Assembly (NCBI GenBank): GCA_963789565.1 | Contig: CAWBKX010000002.1 | Coordinates: 62,001-126,000, forward strand | DNA length: 64,000 nt | Direction of reading: 5' to 3' | Source of the DNA: CALAGB01 sp963789565 | Lineage (GTDB): Bacteria > Chloroflexota > Chloroflexia > Thermomicrobiales > Thermomicrobiaceae | Shown: one piece after another, positions 45,906-53,764 of the stretch | How the letters are laid out: the number at the start of each line of letters is the position of its first letter | Numbering within the stretch: position 1 is the stretch's first letter | Position numbers and translations under genes: made by a program | The notes under the pieces: generated by a model | Databases searched by the model: none | Told to the model about the DNA's origin: nothing | Seen by the model: only the letters and a program-made list of their open reading frames with translations

Positions 45906-46793
45906 ATGACACAAGAGGCGCACAACTCATTTCGTGAGTCCTTCGGATTCCGCATACGTGTTGAGCCGTTGACGGTGCAATCCGTCCCGCGACTCAGGCT
46001 GAGCTGGTCAAGCAGGTTTGACCGCGAAGACGTCGGACGGCTGGTCCAGGAGAACCCTGGGTTGTCTCAGTGGATTCCCGATACCGGCGAGTACGTTGTT
46101 GGCGGCCCGTGGCGGCATCGATCGGAGATCGCCGCGGTGATGGAGCTTTCATCGCAGTCGGGAGCGGTGCCCCTGTTGCAGGAACTGCGATCCGCCGCCG
46201 CGAACGAGGGCAAGCGACTGATCATCGCCAGCGAGCATCACGAATCACGTCAGAAGGTCTTCTATAAATCAGCCGGTTACGACTTGATCGAGGAGATCTT
46301 GATCTACGAGCTTCACCAGATCCCGTTCGGGTCGCCGTCCCAATCCCGTCTGCGTTTTGAACCGGTAAACCTCAAGAGTCCGTCGGTGACGCGGGAATTG
46401 ATCGAGCTCGACCATCGTTCGTTTCCATGGTTGTGGTGGAACAGTCGCGCCGAATTCGATAACTACGCCGATAGTTTTGGCGTGAACATCTATCTCGGGC
46501 GTGATGATGACGGCAAGCCGATAACCTATATCGGCGTAACCCGATTCCGCAACTGGGGGCATTTGGACCGGATCGCGGTAGACCCGGCGGTTCAAGGCCA
46601 GGGGTTTGGTCTCGAGTCGCTCGAATGGGCGGTGCATTTGCTCGCCGAGTCGGGAGCCCGCCGCATCGGGCTCAGTACCCAGGCGCGAAACGTTCGGAGT
46701 CGCCACCTGTATGAGCGCTTCGGATTTCATCGTTCACCATCGCAGGACTACGCGCTGTACGGTCAATGGCTGACCGACCCAGAGCCGATGTAG
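45906..46793 (+). CDS. GNAT family N-acetyltransferase
   Basis: 295 residues. The C-terminal half (about 140-290) is a complete GNAT domain with the acetyl-CoA pyrophosphate loop in VDPAVQGQGFGLESLEWAV, and IGLSTQARNVRSRHLYERFG, a typical motif-B ending. The N-terminal half is weakly similar in layout and may be a degenerate GNAT copy, with EHHESRQKVFYKSAGYDLIE resembling the same ending; a tandem duplication is likely. Substrate unknown. It begins 18 bases after the lipoprotein gene. Confidence 0.82.
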   Translation: MTQEAHNSFRESFGFRIRVEPLTVQSVPRLRLSWSSRFDREDVGRLVQENPGLSQWIPDTGEYVVGGPWRHRSEIAAVMELSSQSGAVPLLQELRSAAANEGKRLIIASEHHESRQKVFYKSAGYDLIEEILIYELHQIPFGSPSQSRLRFEPVNLKSPSVTRELIELDHRSFPWLWWNSRAEFDNYADSFGVNIYLGRDDDGKPITYIGVTRFRNWGHLDRIAVDPAVQGQGFGLESLEWAVHLLAESGARRIGLSTQARNVRSRHLYERFGFHRSPSQDYALYGQWLTDPEPM

Positions 46794-46822
46794 GCTCGCA
46801 CGACTTCAAGTGAGAGAAGTAC

Positions 46823-47887
46823 ATGGGAAGCACGTTCGGTTCGATATTCCAGATCACCACGTGGGGTGAATCGCACGGTCCGGCCCTCGGAGTGGTGATC
46901 GACGGTTGCCCGGCCGGCCTCGAGATTTCCGAGGAGACGATCCAGCACGATCTTGACCGGCGACGAGTAGGCCAGAGCAAGGTCACATCGCCGCGCAACG
47001 AAACCGATCGCGTGACGATCCTTTCGGGAGTTTTCGAGGGGCGCACGACCGGCGCGCCGATTTCTCTGATTACCTACAACAAGGACGCGGATTCGAGCAA
47101 GTATGACGCCATTCGCGACCTCTTTCGTCCCGGCCACGCCGACTTCACCTACTGGGCCAAATACGGCATTCGCGACCATCGCGGTGGCGGACGCTCCAGC
47201 GCGCGTGAGACGTGGGGACGCGTCGCCGCTGGGTCCATCGCTCGCGAGATTCTCAAAACCGCCGGCATCGATGTCTACGGATTCGTCCGGCAGTTGAACA
47301 CCATCTCGATGGAGACCTTCGATCGAGACGAGATCGACAACAATTTGGTCCGCTGCCCGGACCCCATAGCAGCCGAGCGTATGGTCGAGACGATCCTGGC
47401 GGCCAAGGACTCCAAGAACAGCGTTGGTGGCATCGTGGAGATCCACGCCGACAACGTTCCGCCAGGTCTGGGTGAACCCACGATGGACAAGCTGGACGGA
47501 CTGCTCGGCCACGCGATGCTCAGTATCCCGGCGGTCAAAGGGGTCGAGATTGGCATGGGATTCGACGCCATCACGATGCATGGGCGCGACCACAACGACG
47601 GGTTCTACATGGAGAGCGGCCGCGTGAGAACGATCTCGAACAATGCGGGCGGGATGCTCGGCGGGATCTCGAACGGCGAACAGATTGTCGCCCGCGTGGC
47701 GGTCAAGCCAACGTCCTCAGTGGCGCAGGAGCAACAGACCGTCGACATCCACGGCAATGAACAGACGATCCTGGTGGAGGGGCGCCATGATCCATCGATC
47801 TGCCCGCGCGTGGTCCCGGTTGCCGAGGCGATGATGTCGTTGGTGTTAGTCGACCTGTTTCTGCTGAACCGCGCCGCAAGAATCTGA
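46823..47887 (+). CDS. aroC: Chorismate synthase
   Basis: FMN-dependent last step of the shikimate pathway (EPSP to chorismate); 354 residues. Signatures: GSIFQITTWGESHGPALGVV at the N-terminus, RPGHADFTYWAKYGIRDHRG then GGRSSARETWGRVAAG, and the RDHNDGFY and SNNAGGMLGGISNG loops. All conserved His/Arg positions seem present. It is convergent with aroA, their stops 6 bases apart, an unusual arrangement of two consecutive pathway genes on opposite strands. Confidence 0.97.
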   Translation: MGSTFGSIFQITTWGESHGPALGVVIDGCPAGLEISEETIQHDLDRRRVGQSKVTSPRNETDRVTILSGVFEGRTTGAPISLITYNKDADSSKYDAIRDLFRPGHADFTYWAKYGIRDHRGGGRSSARETWGRVAAGSIAREILKTAGIDVYGFVRQLNTISMETFDRDEIDNNLVRCPDPIAAERMVETILAAKDSKNSVGGIVEIHADNVPPGLGEPTMDKLDGLLGHAMLSIPAVKGVEIGMGFDAITMHGRDHNDGFYMESGRVRTISNNAGGMLGGISNGEQIVARVAVKPTSSVAQEQQTVDIHGNEQTILVEGRHDPSICPRVVPVAEAMMSLVLVDLFLLNRAARI

Positions 47888-47893
47888 GTCGCG

Positions 47894-49195
47894 CTACTCG
47901 GTTACGCTCCGCAAACGCACGAAGAAATCCGGGAACGTCTTGGCGACGCAGTTCGGATCTTCGATGGTGATTCCGGACACAACTGAACCGAGGATGGCGA
48001 AGCTCATCGCCATGCGATGGTCGTCGTACGTCTTTATGGTGGCCGGGTGGACCTTCGAAGGAATGATCGTCAATCCATCCTGACGTTCTTCCACGTCGAC
48101 TCCCAACCGTCTCAACTCGGTCGCGACGGCCGCAATGCGGTCGGTTTCCTTGTGCCGAATGTGAGCCACGTTTCGGATCGCGACGGGCGAAGACGCCAAT
48201 GGCGCAATGGCCGCAAGGGTCTGAACGGTGTCCGATATGGCGTTCATATCCACGTCGATTCCCGCGAGTTGCTCAGGTCCACGCACTTCAATCCAGTTCG
48301 GATCGCGCGTGACTTCGCAACCCATGCGCTCCAAAACGTCGACGAAGCGCGCATCCCCCTGTGCCGACCCCGACCCGAGATTCAGCACGCGAACCCGGCC
48401 GCCAGTGGTGGCGGCAAGCGCGAAAAAGTAGGACGCGCTGGAAGCATCAGGCTCCACGGCGTAGTCGATCGCACGATATGACTGGCCGCCTGAAACGCGG
48501 AAGGCGCGATAGTCATCGTTCTGCATAGTCGCGCCAAAGGACCGCATGGTATCTGCGGTCAGATCGATGTACGGCTTCGACACGAGATCGCCATTGACAG
48601 TAATCATCAGGCCGTCACGCGTGACTGGCGCGATCATGAGGAGCGCGCTGAAATACTGGCTGCTGGTGTCCCCGGCCAGTCGCACACTGCCGCCTGCGAT
48701 TTCGTGGGCTCGCACACGGATTGGCGGGCAGCCTGTGCCGGAAAGTGACTCCGCCGCAACGCCGAGTTGATTCAGTGCGTCGAGGAGCGGTGCCAACGGG
48801 CGTTGGCGCATGCGCTGGCTGCCGTCGACCCGGTAGTCACCGTTCCCGAGGGCCAGCATGGCCGTGATGAACCGCGCGGTCGTGCCCGAGTTGCCGACGA
48901 AGAGTTGCGCGCGCGTGGCCGGTATTCGTCCGCCCTTGCCATCGACCTCGAAGCTTGATGCCGCCTGATCCTCGCGCACGGGAATCCCGAGTCGCCGCAA
49001 TGACTCCGCCATGTACCTGGTGTCGTCGCTGAAGAGGGCAGACGTGATTGTGCTGCGTCCGTCTGCCATGGCCGCGAGGATCAAGGCGCGGTTGGTGTAG
49101 CTCTTAGAGCCGGGGAGCGTCACATCCGCGTCAACTGGACGCGTCGACGGGTCGACTGAGAGCAGATCTGGAGTCGGCTTCGGCACATCGGACAC
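47894..49195 (-). CDS. aroA: 3-phosphoshikimate 1-carboxyvinyltransferase (EPSP synthase)
   Basis: Joins PEP to shikimate-3-phosphate; 433 residues. Motifs: LPGSKSYTNRALILAAMADG near the N-terminus, LFVGNSGTTARFITAML, RMRQRPLAPL, GDTSSQYFSALLMIAP, HIRHKETDRI and YDDHRMAMSFA. The start is GTG 49195 with AAGG 8 bases upstream; the frame continues to 49408, but that overlaps the upstream gene in another frame. It lies 10 bases after the RmlC-like gene on the same strand, and so is likely co-transcribed with it. Confidence 0.96.
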   Translation of the reverse strand: MSDVPKPTPDLLSVDPSTRPVDADVTLPGSKSYTNRALILAAMADGRSTITSALFSDDTRYMAESLRRLGIPVREDQAASSFEVDGKGGRIPATRAQLFVGNSGTTARFITAMLALGNGDYRVDGSQRMRQRPLAPLLDALNQLGVAAESLSGTGCPPIRVRAHEIAGGSVRLAGDTSSQYFSALLMIAPVTRDGLMITVNGDLVSKPYIDLTADTMRSFGATMQNDDYRAFRVSGGQSYRAIDYAVEPDASSASYFFALAATTGGRVRVLNLGSGSAQGDARFVDVLERMGCEVTRDPNWIEVRGPEQLAGIDVDMNAISDTVQTLAAIAPLASSPVAIRNVAHIRHKETDRIAAVATELRRLGVDVEERQDGLTIIPSKVHPATIKTYDDHRMAMSFAILGSVVSGITIEDPNCVAKTFPDFFVRLRSVTE

Positions 49196-49205
49196 GCGTC
49201 CAGCC

Positions 49206-49661
49206 TTACGTGAACTGGAGATCCCAGTTGTAGGGGATGTCAGGCGAATCGTGGGGGATGCGGTACTCGTCAGGATCGGCGGGATCATAGGGCTGAGTCG
49301 GGAAATTGATGAGATAGCAGGGCTCGACCCCGACGTTTTTGAACCCGTGCAGCACGCCGATGGGAATCTTTGCCACGATGCGATTGTCATCGCCCATATA
49401 GAAGACATTGAGCTCTCCGTGCGTCGGCGAACCCTCTCGCAGGTCGTAGAGCGGAACCTTGATCATCCCGCGGACGCAGGTGAAATAGTCGGTCTGCTTC
49501 TTGTGGTAGTGCCAGCCACGAATGACGCCCGGATAGCTGACCGACACGTAGCATTGGCCGAATCCCTCGAAGAACGGATCGTCACGTCGAATGAGCTCGG
49601 TGAGCGCGCCACGCTCGTCCGCATGCGTCGTTAACTTCTTTATCTCGACACCATCGATCAC
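49206..49661 (-). CDS. RmlC-like cupin, dTDP-4-dehydrorhamnose 3,5-epimerase related
   Basis: 151 residues, shorter than the ~180 of typical RmlC. The core matches the family: ADERGALTELIRRDDPFF, YPGVIRGWHYHKKQTDYF with the catalytic-region His, GELNVFYMGDDN, and IPIGVLHGFKNVG. The start GTG 49661 has AGGAG about 10 bases upstream. No other dTDP-sugar genes are nearby, so the true substrate is uncertain; it may be one of the short sugar-nucleotide isomerases. It precedes aroA in the same direction. Confidence 0.8.
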   Translation of the reverse strand: MIDGVEIKKLTTHADERGALTELIRRDDPFFEGFGQCYVSVSYPGVIRGWHYHKKQTDYFTCVRGMIKVPLYDLREGSPTHGELNVFYMGDDNRIVAKIPIGVLHGFKNVGVEPCYLINFPTQPYDPADPDEYRIPHDSPDIPYNWDLQFT

Positions 49662-49760
49662 TGTGGCTCTTCTCCTCGAGATTCGTCGATCGTCCGTCGG
49701 GCGCCGTGGGGCAATTCCCCGCATTTCGGCTCGCGCCGAGTATAGCAGAGGCCCCTCACG

Positions 49761-50528
49761 CTACCGTCGATGCGCCACGAAGATCATCGATGTGGAGGTG
49801 TCGTCGAGAGGATCGAGACCGTACGACCCGTAAACTCCCTCGATATCGAAGCCTGCCGCGTTGAGGAGGCCAACCATCTCAAAGTGGTAGACATAACGCG
49901 TTTGATAGTTGGTTTGCGAGCGGGTGACACGTCCGTCAGCGTCAATGAAGTCGAACAGGAGCTGGGTGTCGATCAACTGCTCTGCCAGGTGAACACGGCG
50001 TTGCGAGAAGCGGTGGACACGCGTGCCGTCGGGCTGTTGCCAGTCGCCATCCAGGGTCAGTCGCTCGTCCATCGCGCTCAACGCCGCGGGAGTGGGGTGA
50101 AAGACATCAATGACGAGCACACCGCGTTCGTCGATGACGCGTCGTACTGAATTCAGCGTGTCGAGCTGATCGGACCGTGAATCCAGGTGGAGGAACGAGT
50201 TCACGGCGCAGAAGACCAGGTGGTAGTTATCAGTCGGCAATTCATCGAGTTGACGCATGTCCATGTGCCGAAGTTCGATGTCGGAGAGTCCCGCCTGCGC
50301 CACGCGAGTTCGCGCCAACTCGAGCATCTCGTTGGATGAATCGATGCCGGTGACATCGAATCCCGCGGTAGCGAGAGGGATCAGCAGCCGCCCTGTGCCG
50401 CAGCCGAGCTCGAGGATGGGTGAGCCGACGATCTCGGCATAACCGCGATACAGGTCCACGTCGGCATCGAACTCGTCGAACTCGAGGTCATATAGGGGCG
50501 CGATGTCTCGATAGAAGCGCTCATTCAT
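49761..50528 (-). CDS. Class I SAM-dependent methyltransferase
   Basis: 255 residues. Motif I is ILELGCGTGRLLIPLA (about 39-54), motif II acidic VTGIDSSNEML, and a later HMDMRQLDELP and YHLVFCAVNSFLHL region match motifs III-IV of the Methyltransf_25/11 type. A beta-strand insert (about 150-190) precedes the end. The substrate is not predictable. ATG 50528 has no ribosome binding site, and TACAAT lies 6 bases upstream on the coding strand, suggesting leaderless transcription. It is divergent from smpB. Confidence 0.85.
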   Translation of the reverse strand: MNERFYRDIAPLYDLEFDEFDADVDLYRGYAEIVGSPILELGCGTGRLLIPLATAGFDVTGIDSSNEMLELARTRVAQAGLSDIELRHMDMRQLDELPTDNYHLVFCAVNSFLHLDSRSDQLDTLNSVRRVIDERGVLVIDVFHPTPAALSAMDERLTLDGDWQQPDGTRVHRFSQRRVHLAEQLIDTQLLFDFIDADGRVTRSQTNYQTRYVYHFEMVGLLNAAGFDIEGVYGSYGLDPLDDTSTSMIFVAHRR

Positions 50529-50534
50529 GGCGAG

Positions 50535-50540
50535 ATTGTA
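50535..50540 (-). promoter_or_regulatory. Candidate leaderless -10 of the methyltransferase gene
   Basis: The minus strand reads TACAAT, 6 bases before the ATG at 50528, so a transcript would start at the start codon. The -35 region is poor. Confidence 0.4.
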
Positions 50541-50576
50541 CGGGGACGCCCTCTCGCACGCCATCTGCAACGCGGC

Positions 50577-50606
50577 TTGATGCGATAGCGCGGTGACAGG
50601 TAGACT
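50577..50606 (+). promoter_or_regulatory. Candidate leaderless promoter of smpB
   Basis: TTGATG (50577-50582), an 18-base spacer and TAGACT (50601-50606) end 8 bases before ATG 50615. No Shine-Dalgarno sequence is present, so the mRNA probably begins at or within a base or two of the start codon. Confidence 0.5.
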
Positions 50607-50614
50607 TAGCGGTT

Positions 50615-51100
50615 ATGGCGAAGACAAAGGCGCCTCCGGCAACGAGCGGCGAGAAAGTCGTCACTTCGAACCGCAAGGCGTATCACGATTACCACATCGA
50701 AGAGGTCATTGAAGCCGGGGTAGTGCTGCACGGGTCGGAGATCAAATCGATCCGCCAGGGCAGAGTCAATCTTCGGGATGCCTACGCGCGCATCGAAAAC
50801 GGCGAACTCTGGCTCGTTGGGGCGCACATCTCACCCTACGAGCACGCCAGCGCGTACTTCAATCATGAGCCAGACCGCCCGCGCAAGCTGCTCGTTCACT
50901 CCAGTGAGTTGGACTACTTGCGCTCGAAAGTCGAAGCGCGTGGCTACACGCTCGTTCCCGTGCGCCTGGTGTTGCGTAAGGGGCGAGCGAAGGTCGACGT
51001 GGCATTGGGCCGCGGCAAGAAGCTGTATGACAAGCGCGCCGCGATGGCCGAGCGCGACGCGCAGCGCAACATCGAACGTGAGCTGAAAGAGCGCGGGTAA
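50615..51100 (+). CDS. smpB: SsrA-binding protein SmpB
   Basis: Binds tmRNA and brings it to stalled ribosomes; 161 residues. The family core is clear: NRKAYHDYHIEEVIEAGVVL, GSEIKSIRQGRVNLRDAY, HISPYEHASAYFNHEP and the basic C-terminal tail with RGKKLYDKRAAMAERD that mimics mRNA in the decoding site. The tmRNA gene follows 58 bases later, so both halves of the trans-translation system are adjacent. Confidence 0.97.
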   Translation: MAKTKAPPATSGEKVVTSNRKAYHDYHIEEVIEAGVVLHGSEIKSIRQGRVNLRDAYARIENGELWLVGAHISPYEHASAYFNHEPDRPRKLLVHSSELDYLRSKVEARGYTLVPVRLVLRKGRAKVDVALGRGKKLYDKRAAMAERDAQRNIERELKERG

Positions 51101-51113
51101 CGGCCCAAAATCA

Positions 51114-51142
51114 TTGCGAAACCAAGGCAAAACGGGTATTAT
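51114..51142 (+). promoter_or_regulatory. Promoter of the tmRNA gene
   Basis: TTGCGA (51114-51119), exactly 17 bases of spacer, TATTAT (51137-51142). Transcription would begin near 51149, leaving about 10 bases to be removed by RNase P before the mature 5' end at 51159. Confidence 0.55.
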
Positions 51143-51158
51143 TTAGGTCGCACCAAAC

Positions 51159-51506
51159 GGGGATGTCTGGTTTCGACAGGGTCGTAGGTGCGAAGATTGC
51201 AGGTCGAGGTCGCCCCGGGACTCGTAAAAAGGGGCACGCCATTAACTGGCACTGAGCAATACGCTCTGGCTGCCTAACTAGTAGCCACGCCTGCCCAGGT
51301 CTCACCCTGACGGATCTGGAACGGGCGACACTTAGTCGGGGTGCGGTCGGTTGAGCACCGGATATGCCGATCTAAGATAATCCGGTAAACCTCGGTGAGA
51401 CCCCGTCGGTGGGGGCTCGCTAGAGGTTAAAAAACGCCGACTATGCCTGTAGGATATCTTCGACTGAATTCTCTGGACGGGGGTTCGATTCCCCCCATCT
51501 CCACCA
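51159..51506 (+). ncRNA. ssrA: Transfer-messenger RNA (tmRNA)
   Basis: One-piece tmRNA of 348 bases that rescues stalled ribosomes and tags their products. The acceptor arm GGGGATG (51159-51165) pairs with CATCTCC (51496-51502, one G-U), followed by A and an encoded CCA (51504-51506). The 5' part has the hallmark GTCTGGTTTCGACAGGG, and the T-arm is GGGTTCGATTCCC. The tag frame most likely resumes at GGC 51248 and reads GTEQYALAA before TAA at 51275-51277. The conserved CTCGTAAAAAG lies upstream of the resume codon as in E. coli. A terminator follows at 51540. Confidence 0.97.
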
Positions 51507-51539
51507 ACATAACCGGGGAGACCTCGGAAGCACAGAATA

Positions 51540-51569
51540 ACGGCCGGCGCATTAGCGCCGACCGTTTTT
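51540..51569 (+). terminator. Rho-independent terminator of the tmRNA gene
   Basis: ACGGCCGGCGC (51540-51550), loop ATTA, GCGCCGACCGT (51555-51565), then a T-run continuing to 51569; 10 of 11 pairs form. A second weaker hairpin, GACCG/CGGTC with TTTTTT (51584-51611), follows as a possible backup. Confidence 0.8.
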
Positions 51570-51583
51570 GTTGGGTGCACGAT

Positions 51584-51611
51584 GACCGCGTCGGTCGAGT
51601 CGGTCTTTTTT
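51584..51611 (+). terminator. Possible second terminator after tmRNA
   Basis: GACCG (51584-51588) can pair with CGGTC at 51592-51596 or 51601-51605, the latter directly followed by six T (51606-51611). Short stem; probably a backup to the terminator at 51540. Confidence 0.4.
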
Positions 51612-51686
51612 CCACCCCGCTGTGGGTCGACTGGCAACGGACGTGCGACTGACCGTGGCGTCGGCGGTGTTGGCTCGAACAGAAGC

Positions 51687-52190
51687 ATGTTGAGGGGGTC
51701 GAAATTGTCCTGGAAGCCCAAGGCCGGTTCGGCCGTGGTGGGGATCCTAATCTGCCAGGTTGCTGGAGGTGTCGGGGCGGTGCTCGGGAAAGACGGGATC
51801 AAGCATTGGTATCCGACGCTGCGCAAGCCGTCATTCACCCCGCCGTCGTGGGTTTTCGGGCCGGTGTGGACCATCCTCTACGCCAGTATGGGTCTAGCGG
51901 CAGCGATGGTCTGGCGACGGCGAGATGAGGCTTCAGGCGCCAAACCTGCTCTAGTGGCTTTCGCGGCGCAGCTTGTCGCCAACGTGCTGTGGACGTTTGC
52001 TTTTTTCAATCGTCGTTCGACCAGAGCTGGGTTGGTCGTCATCGTGCCGCTCTGGGCGCTGATCGCCGTGACGATCTTGCTCTTTTGGCCGGTCGCAGTA
52101 TTCGCGGCACTTCTGCTCGTGCCGTATCTGCTGTGGGTCTCGTTTGCGACCGCCCTCAATTTGCGGGTCTGGCAGCTCAATCGCGACTGA
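51687..52190 (+). CDS. tspO: TspO/MBR family membrane protein
   Basis: Five-helix membrane protein of the TspO (peripheral benzodiazepine receptor) family, which binds tetrapyrroles; about 167 residues. The defining WYPTLRKPSFTPPSWVFGPV is intact (about 35-54), followed by WTILYASMGLAAAMVW and, near the end, SFATALNLRVWQLNR. Five hydrophobic segments are visible. The start is uncertain: ATG 51687 lacks a good site, while TTG 51705 has GAGGGGG 6 bases upstream. The further-upstream frame overlaps the second tmRNA terminator and is rejected. Confidence 0.92.
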   Translation: MLRGSKLSWKPKAGSAVVGILICQVAGGVGAVLGKDGIKHWYPTLRKPSFTPPSWVFGPVWTILYASMGLAAAMVWRRRDEASGAKPALVAFAAQLVANVLWTFAFFNRRSTRAGLVVIVPLWALIAVTILLFWPVAVFAALLLVPYLLWVSFATALNLRVWQLNRD

Positions 52191-52207
52191 CTCAGAGCAC
52201 TTGGCAG

Positions 52208-52417
52208 CTACTCGATCGCCCAGAGAAGGAGATCCTCGCCGTCCCGCTCCACTTTGAAGCGCATACCACCATAGTGGATCGAACCACCATCGGCGACGCT
52301 TTCGAGCCGCACGATGTTGGATGACGTAGGGATTTTCAACGGCAGGCGCCGTTCCGATACGATGTTTGGACCCGTGCCAAGATTGGTGTTCTCACCGCAG
52401 CGAGGGCAATATCCCAC
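52208..52417 (-). CDS. Small protein with N-terminal CxxC zinc knuckle
   Basis: 69 residues starting with GTG 52417, preceded by a strong GGAGG 7 bases upstream, which makes the gene believable despite its size. The N-terminus MGYCPRCGENTN carries a CxxC pair like half of a zinc ribbon; only two cysteines are present, so metal binding would need a dimer. The rest (SSNIVRLESVADGGSIHYGG, MRFKVERDGEDLLLWAIE) looks like a compact beta fold. I do not recognise a family. It is convergent with tspO. Confidence 0.6.
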   Translation of the reverse strand: MGYCPRCGENTNLGTGPNIVSERRLPLKIPTSSNIVRLESVADGGSIHYGGMRFKVERDGEDLLLWAIE

Positions 52418-52476
52418 GTGAGTACCTCCAGGACGACCGGCGCTGATATCCGTTCTATGTGAGCCTAACTGACGCC

Positions 52477-52845
52477 CTAGTCAGCCCAGTCCGCGAAATC
52501 CTCTTCGCGTGCTGAGTGCCCGCCGAAATAGGCCGCGACTCCGCTGAGAAGCATTGCGTAGAGCCCTGCGAAACCACCGAAGAATATCAGGGCAAACGTG
52601 GCCAGATGCAACGTTCCGAGCGTTTCGAACGCTATAGGGGCCGCTACACCGACCGTCACGCCAAGAATCAGACCGAGTAGCGCTGCCTGAACGCTGTTGA
52701 ATTTCATGCGACTACCGGCGAGGTATCCACCTATTGCCGGTCCCAATGGTCCAGTTACCAAGTGAACCAACGGCGGAAGCAAGCAAACGAGTGCTATGCC
52801 TACAGCCATCAGGATTCCAACGAATACTCGTGATACCGAGGACAT
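52477..52845 (-). CDS. Small hydrophobic membrane protein (DUF5518-like)
   Basis: 122 residues from ATG 52845 (AGGGG 8 bases upstream); the frame extends to 52914. Three to four transmembrane segments occur (about 8-28, 32-50, 55-80, 85-112), with GPLGPAIGGYLAG in the second and GGFAGLYAMLLSGVAAYFGG in the last. The tail is short and acidic. The glycine-rich helices resemble small uncharacterised membrane proteins; no function is proposed. Bases 52846-53104 upstream hold no gene that I can support. Confidence 0.6.
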   Translation of the reverse strand: MSSVSRVFVGILMAVGIALVCLLPPLVHLVTGPLGPAIGGYLAGSRMKFNSVQAALLGLILGVTVGVAAPIAFETLGTLHLATFALIFFGGFAGLYAMLLSGVAAYFGGHSAREEDFADWAD

Positions 52846-53104
52846 TCGACAACCCCTAACCACTAAAGCGGTATGAACTGGATGCCACATGATCGTGGCC
52901 ACCGAATAATCCATCTGTGCGGCAAATGCCGATCCAACGATTCAGCATACACCCATTTTGCCGTAGGTCATGGGAGGCCGAATGCCGCTAGAGTCGCCCG
53001 TCTATCGGCTCACCAGAGATGAAAAATGCCGCAGTGCATGCCAAATGAGCTGGCCGGAGAATCGTCGCGGCCAACGCTCGTCGCCTATTGGGACTCAGAG
53101 GTTG

Positions 53105-53578
53105 CTATGCGGTCGCCTTTGACGTAGCCGCCTCGACGACGGCGTCGCGAACCAACGTGAAGTCCTCTTCGTCGATGTGGTGAACGTTTCCCTGGAAGGC
53201 GAGCGTCCAGTTTTCGGCCGGCCACTTCTGAACGTACTTCATCCCTCGTGCCACCGTTTCGGCCGGCACATAGTCGCCTTCGTCCAAGATAACGTCAGCC
53301 TCGATCTTCACGCGAAACGGATAATCCTCGTCGCCTCGCTTCTTGTTGGTACTGCGCCAGATGATGGTGTGGTCTTCGAAATACTCCGAGGTGATCGTGG
53401 CGATCCCGCCGAAAGCTTTCAATCCGGTGATGTAGTAGATGAGCTTGTCACCAGGTTTCATCTGCTCCGCCTTCTTGCGATGGCGGCTCTTCATCCCCTG
53501 AATGGTGAACCCGTGCTCGCGCGTGGTGGTGAAATTCTCCGGCGAACCAACGATGACCCAATATCCGGTGTCGGCCAT
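53105..53578 (-). CDS. EVE (PUA-like) domain protein
   Basis: 157 residues forming a single EVE domain from end to end. Landmarks: TGYWVIVGSPENFTTT at the N-terminus, QMKPGDKLIYYITGLKAFGGIATIT in the middle, and PFRVKIEADVIL. EVE domains are related to YTH and often read modified bases; alone, as here, their role is unknown. AAAGGAG lies 8 bases before ATG 53578; the frame extends to 53800 but that would overlap glcD. It is divergent from glcDEF. Confidence 0.88.
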   Translation of the reverse strand: MADTGYWVIVGSPENFTTTREHGFTIQGMKSRHRKKAEQMKPGDKLIYYITGLKAFGGIATITSEYFEDHTIIWRSTNKKRGDEDYPFRVKIEADVILDEGDYVPAETVARGMKYVQKWPAENWTLAFQGNVHHIDEEDFTLVRDAVVEAATSKATA

Positions 53579-53667
53579 GGCTTTTCTCCTTTCGAATTGA
53601 CGCCTCCAGTATGCCACAGAATTCGCGCTTCTCGGCAGCGGACACGCATTCGTACGCGGAAATCGCC

Positions 53668-53687
53668 AGATATTACCGGGAATATTT
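53668..53687. promoter_or_regulatory. Inverted repeat upstream of glcD
   Basis: AGATATT (53668-53674) and AATATTT (53681-53687) around ACCGGG; six of seven positions are complementary. It lies just upstream of the glcD -35 and could be an activator or repressor site. Confidence 0.35.
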
Positions 53688-53697
53688 GGACGTTTCG

Positions 53698-53736
53698 TTG
53701 TTCCGGTTTGGAGGCTGCTGCATACTAGGTTGCAGC
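53698..53736 (+). promoter_or_regulatory. glcDEF promoter with overlapping palindrome
   Basis: TTGTTC (53698-53703), 17-base spacer, CATACT (53721-53726). A perfect 6-base inverted repeat GCTGCA (53717-53722) / TGCAGC (53731-53736) straddles the -10, the right place for a repressor. The same TTGTTC-17-xATACT layout precedes the gene at 10832. Confidence 0.45.
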
Positions 53737-53764
53737 GATTGATGAACTGAACGGGAGACCGAAT

